A stretch of DNA of 64,000 nucleotides from an uncultured Psychroserpens sp. (lineage in GTDB: Bacteria > Bacteroidota > Bacteroidia > Flavobacteriales > Flavobacteriaceae). Shown here piece after piece: positions 61,722 to 64,000 of this stretch (position 1 is the stretch's first letter; each line of letters starts with the position of its first letter). A program made the position numbers and the translations under genes. The notes below the pieces were generated by a model. It worked only from the letters and a program-made list of their open reading frames with translations, searched no databases and was not told the origin of the DNA. The DNA is taken from the NCBI RefSeq assembly GCF_947501425.1, contig NZ_CANMVN010000005.1, forward strand, positions 186,001 through 250,000, read 5' to 3'.

Positions 61722-63712
61722 TAATCTGTTTTAAGTTTATCAATTAATATTTTATAATTCAAATCACTCTCCAACTCAGCCAACAATGTTTTTGCAAATT
61801 TTGCGAAACGCCAATTATGATGCTTTGTAGCCTGAATCAGACTCTTCATGGATTCAATCTCAAAACCTCCAAGTAGTTTTAAATAATTGAACGCATTCAT
61901 CCGTAATTCAAAATGATGCTCAGGCAAGCTATAACCGATCAACTCATTTAAAACCTTCAATTTTTGCTGCGACTGATATTCGGGAGTGTTTAAATGTAAA
62001 GCCATCCAGAGCAATTTCACATTATAATCATTAAAACCTATAATATCCTTGGTTTTCTGTAAATATTTCGAGCGTTCCTCTGGAAAATTAACCCATAAGT
62101 TGTATAAAGCCACCTCTACAGTTGCATAAGATTCATCATTTAATAGGGATTCATATTCAGATTTTAAGTTCAATGGAATCTTATCCACATATCTGGCAAT
62201 AGCCTGCCTCACCTCCAAACCATTTAGAAATGTATCTGTATGTATTCTATCAGGAATTTGACTGATCACTTTTACTTTAGCTTTATCTGAAATGTTAGAC
62301 GAAACATACTCCGTACATTTTGATGTAAACACCTCACAATCTACCATAAAATATTCCTGCATGAAAGCAGATTGCTCTAAACTAGTAACCATTGCATCCT
62401 CAGGAAGTTTGACCTCCAACAACCAATCGTTAACGAATGCTGTTAAATCCTGTCCGCTAGCCGTTTCAACTTCAGATACAAAATCATCAGTCTCTACATT
62501 ACTAAACTGATACTTCTCTAAATAAGCTTTTACAGCTGTTTTAAAAGCCTGATCACCAACTTGCTCTCTAAGGACATGCAAAGCCCAGGCTCCTTTCTTA
62601 TAGAAGGTCGCGCTAGTGGACTTGGGATCTAACAACGATGTACTCTGACCAGCTTTTTCCTGAGCAATTAGTTCCTGAGCATTTTCAAATAATTGCCAAT
62701 AATAATGATCATCACCAAAAATATGACGTTCTGCTAGTAATGCGTAATAAGTTGCAAAGCCTTCCTGCAACCAATGATGCTCGCCAGACTTGGCAGTCAC
62801 TAAATTTCCAAACCATTGATGTGCTAATTCATGTGCATTTACCGTAATGTAGTTTTTATCATTAAAAGCCGTCGAATCTACCACAAAACTATCTGAAAAA
62901 ATCGTCAGACTGGTATTTTCCATTCCGGAGTAGAGAAAATCCTTTACAGGAATCTGTTTGTAATTTTGCCATGGATAAGCAAACCCGATCTCCTCTTCTA
63001 AAAAGTCAAACATTTGCTTCGTGTAGCGATACGTTGGCTCAACTTTAAGCGAATCTTTGGGATAGTAATAATACACTAACGGAATCCCGCTTTTTGAAAT
63101 CGCAGTTTTCTTATCATATTTACCAATAGCTAAGGCTGCCAAATAGCTAGACATGGGCTTTTTCATATCATAATACCATTTTGTGTAACCATCCGAAAAC
63201 TCTTTATTGACCAACTCGCCATTGGCTACCACTTCATAATCGCTATCATAAGATACAGTGAGATCAAATTCTATTTTATCATTGACATCATCTATACTCG
63301 GCAACCAATTGCTGGTATACTTCCCTTGTCCTTGGGTCCAGATTTGATCATCAACAAAGTAGATTGCTTTTTTAGGGTAAGAAAAATAGATTAATTTAAA
63401 CTCGTATATAGAATCCTTGACCAATTTATCTGTGAAATTCAAAACTAAGCGATTATTATGGTAATTATGCCGCGTTCTGAAATTACTATCATGTATTTCA
63501 TAATGATCAATTGTATTCCTTACATCTAGGTAGACTGAATCTGTTTTCTTTAGTATCTTAAATTTATATATAGCAACACCACTTACTTGTTTGGCTTCAG
63601 AATCAAAACGCAGATCAGCTTTTACCGACATAAAATCCACATACTCAGTTTGCTGAGCCATCAGATTTCCGAAGACAAACAAAAGAAAAAAAAGACACAA
63701 AAATCGTTTCAT
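61721..63712 (-). CDS. M1-family metallo-aminopeptidase, exported
   Basis: 663 residues, signal peptide to LMAQ. GMEN exopeptidase motif (YSGMENTSL), zinc site HELAHQWFG, and the third ligand in WLQEGFATYYA, all intact. A C-terminal helical region follows. It removes N-terminal residues from peptides in the periplasm. Contrast the related protein at 30925, in which these residues are lost. Confidence 0.92.
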   Translation of the reverse strand: MKRFLCLFFLLFVFGNLMAQQTEYVDFMSVKADLRFDSEAKQVSGVAIYKFKILKKTDSVYLDVRNTIDHYEIHDSNFRTRHNYHNNRLVLNFTDKLVKDSIYEFKLIYFSYPKKAIYFVDDQIWTQGQGKYTSNWLPSIDDVNDKIEFDLTVSYDSDYEVVANGELVNKEFSDGYTKWYYDMKKPMSSYLAALAIGKYDKKTAISKSGIPLVYYYYPKDSLKVEPTYRYTKQMFDFLEEEIGFAYPWQNYKQIPVKDFLYSGMENTSLTIFSDSFVVDSTAFNDKNYITVNAHELAHQWFGNLVTAKSGEHHWLQEGFATYYALLAERHIFGDDHYYWQLFENAQELIAQEKAGQSTSLLDPKSTSATFYKKGAWALHVLREQVGDQAFKTAVKAYLEKYQFSNVETDDFVSEVETASGQDLTAFVNDWLLEVKLPEDAMVTSLEQSAFMQEYFMVDCEVFTSKCTEYVSSNISDKAKVKVISQIPDRIHTDTFLNGLEVRQAIARYVDKIPLNLKSEYESLLNDESYATVEVALYNLWVNFPEERSKYLQKTKDIIGFNDYNVKLLWMALHLNTPEYQSQQKLKVLNELIGYSLPEHHFELRMNAFNYLKLLGGFEIESMKSLIQATKHHNWRFAKFAKTLLAELESDLNYKILIDKLKTD

Positions 63713-63820
63713 ATACAGGTTTAATCAAAGATGAGACCAAAATACAATATTTACCAGCAAAGAAAAAAGTTACACGTCTTAGAGATTAGAATTTAACTTA
63801 GAATTAATTAAATTCGCTCT

Positions 63821-64000
63821 ATGAGTGTCAACCTTCAAACTCCTATTGATTACCTTAAAGGCGTTGGTCCTAACCGGGCTGACCTACTTCGTAGTGAGTT
63901 GGGTATTCATACCTATCAGGATTTGATCAATCTTTTTCCTAATCGCTACTTGGATCGCACTAAATACTATAAAATTAGTGAGCTACAACGCAATAGCTCC
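63821..64000 (+). CDS. recG: ATP-dependent DNA helicase RecG, N-terminal fragment (continues past the window)
   Basis: ATG at 63821; the 60 visible codons run to the window edge. MSVNLQTPIDYLKGVGPNRAD, then LGIHTYQDLINLFPNRYLDRT, match the start of the RecG wedge domain in Flavobacteria. RecG remodels stalled replication forks. It is divergent from the M1 gene with ~108 bp between. Confidence 0.85.
   Translation, partial: MSVNLQTPIDYLKGVGPNRADLLRSELGIHTYQDLINLFPNRYLDRTKYYKISELQRNSS

Noticed and set aside
1-64000. tRNA, rRNA, CRISPR, integrase or phage genes
   Set aside because: I looked through the gaps and found no cloverleaf-like sequence, repeat-spacer array or mobile-element gene.

Overview
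This window is a piece of a Bacteroidota chromosome, almost certainly a marine Flavobacteriaceae. The evidence is: a SusC/SusD pair with surface lipoproteins, a protein ending in a type IX secretion (T9SS) sorting domain, a fused E1 alpha/beta 2-oxoacid dehydrogenase, promoters of the Bacteroidota type (TAnnTTTG near -7) with no Shine-Dalgarno pattern, and AT-rich DNA. About 57 protein genes are packed tightly on both strands. I see no rRNA, tRNA, CRISPR array, transposase, integrase or prophage gene.

Layout. 1-2401: the tail of a TlpA-type thioredoxin protein, a rhomboid protease and an LpxL-like acyltransferase. 2398-10001 (minus strand): a polysaccharide-uptake locus of SusC, SusD and two surface glycan-binding lipoproteins, with no glycoside hydrolase beside it; its leader (10002-10359) is rich in repeats. 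10360-14369: a class V aminotransferase, GlmM and an acyltransferase-3 protein. 14389-21438: an AcpH-like protein, gamma-glutamyltransferase, a small exported protein, a Tricorn-like protease and an ATP-grasp enzyme. 21501-21630 is a long imperfect hairpin that looks like a non-coding repeat element. 21719-23710 holds three poorly known genes.

23940-25896 is the clearest accessory module: a small four-helix membrane protein overlapping a stand-alone P-loop ATPase, lying between housekeeping genes and followed by a 20-bp palindrome upstream of uvrA. It is the best candidate for an uncharacterised system, possibly defence, though nothing in the sequence proves that role.

26061-38143: uvrA, a LOG-family hydrolase, a T9SS-exported nuclease-like protein, an M1-peptidase relative that has lost its zinc site and gained a predicted outer-membrane barrel, the E1 dehydrogenase, and two tandem PPK2 polyphosphate kinases. 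38260-41825: a membrane-bound AraC-type regulator followed, after a likely operator, by DoxX and three exported proteins. 41901-45811: a methyltransferase, then a chain of small membrane proteins (DoxX, DUF202, unknown, RDD, TPR). 45988-51432: CBS protein, HolA, an HSDR_N nuclease-fold protein, a GT2 glycosyltransferase, two OmpA-type proteins and a Sua5/YciO protein. 51480-54317: an exported esterase, a two-lobed aspartyl protease and a protein with three glycogen-binding-like modules. 54318-64000: PcrA/UvrD, a secreted DsrE protein, an M20 amidohydrolase, an FMN/Fe-S glutamate-synthase-like oxidoreductase, a small membrane protein, a patatin, a genuine M1 aminopeptidase and the start of recG.

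Several genes start with TTG, three of them in a TTGA start/stop overlap. Functions are assigned from motifs read by eye; no database search was run.
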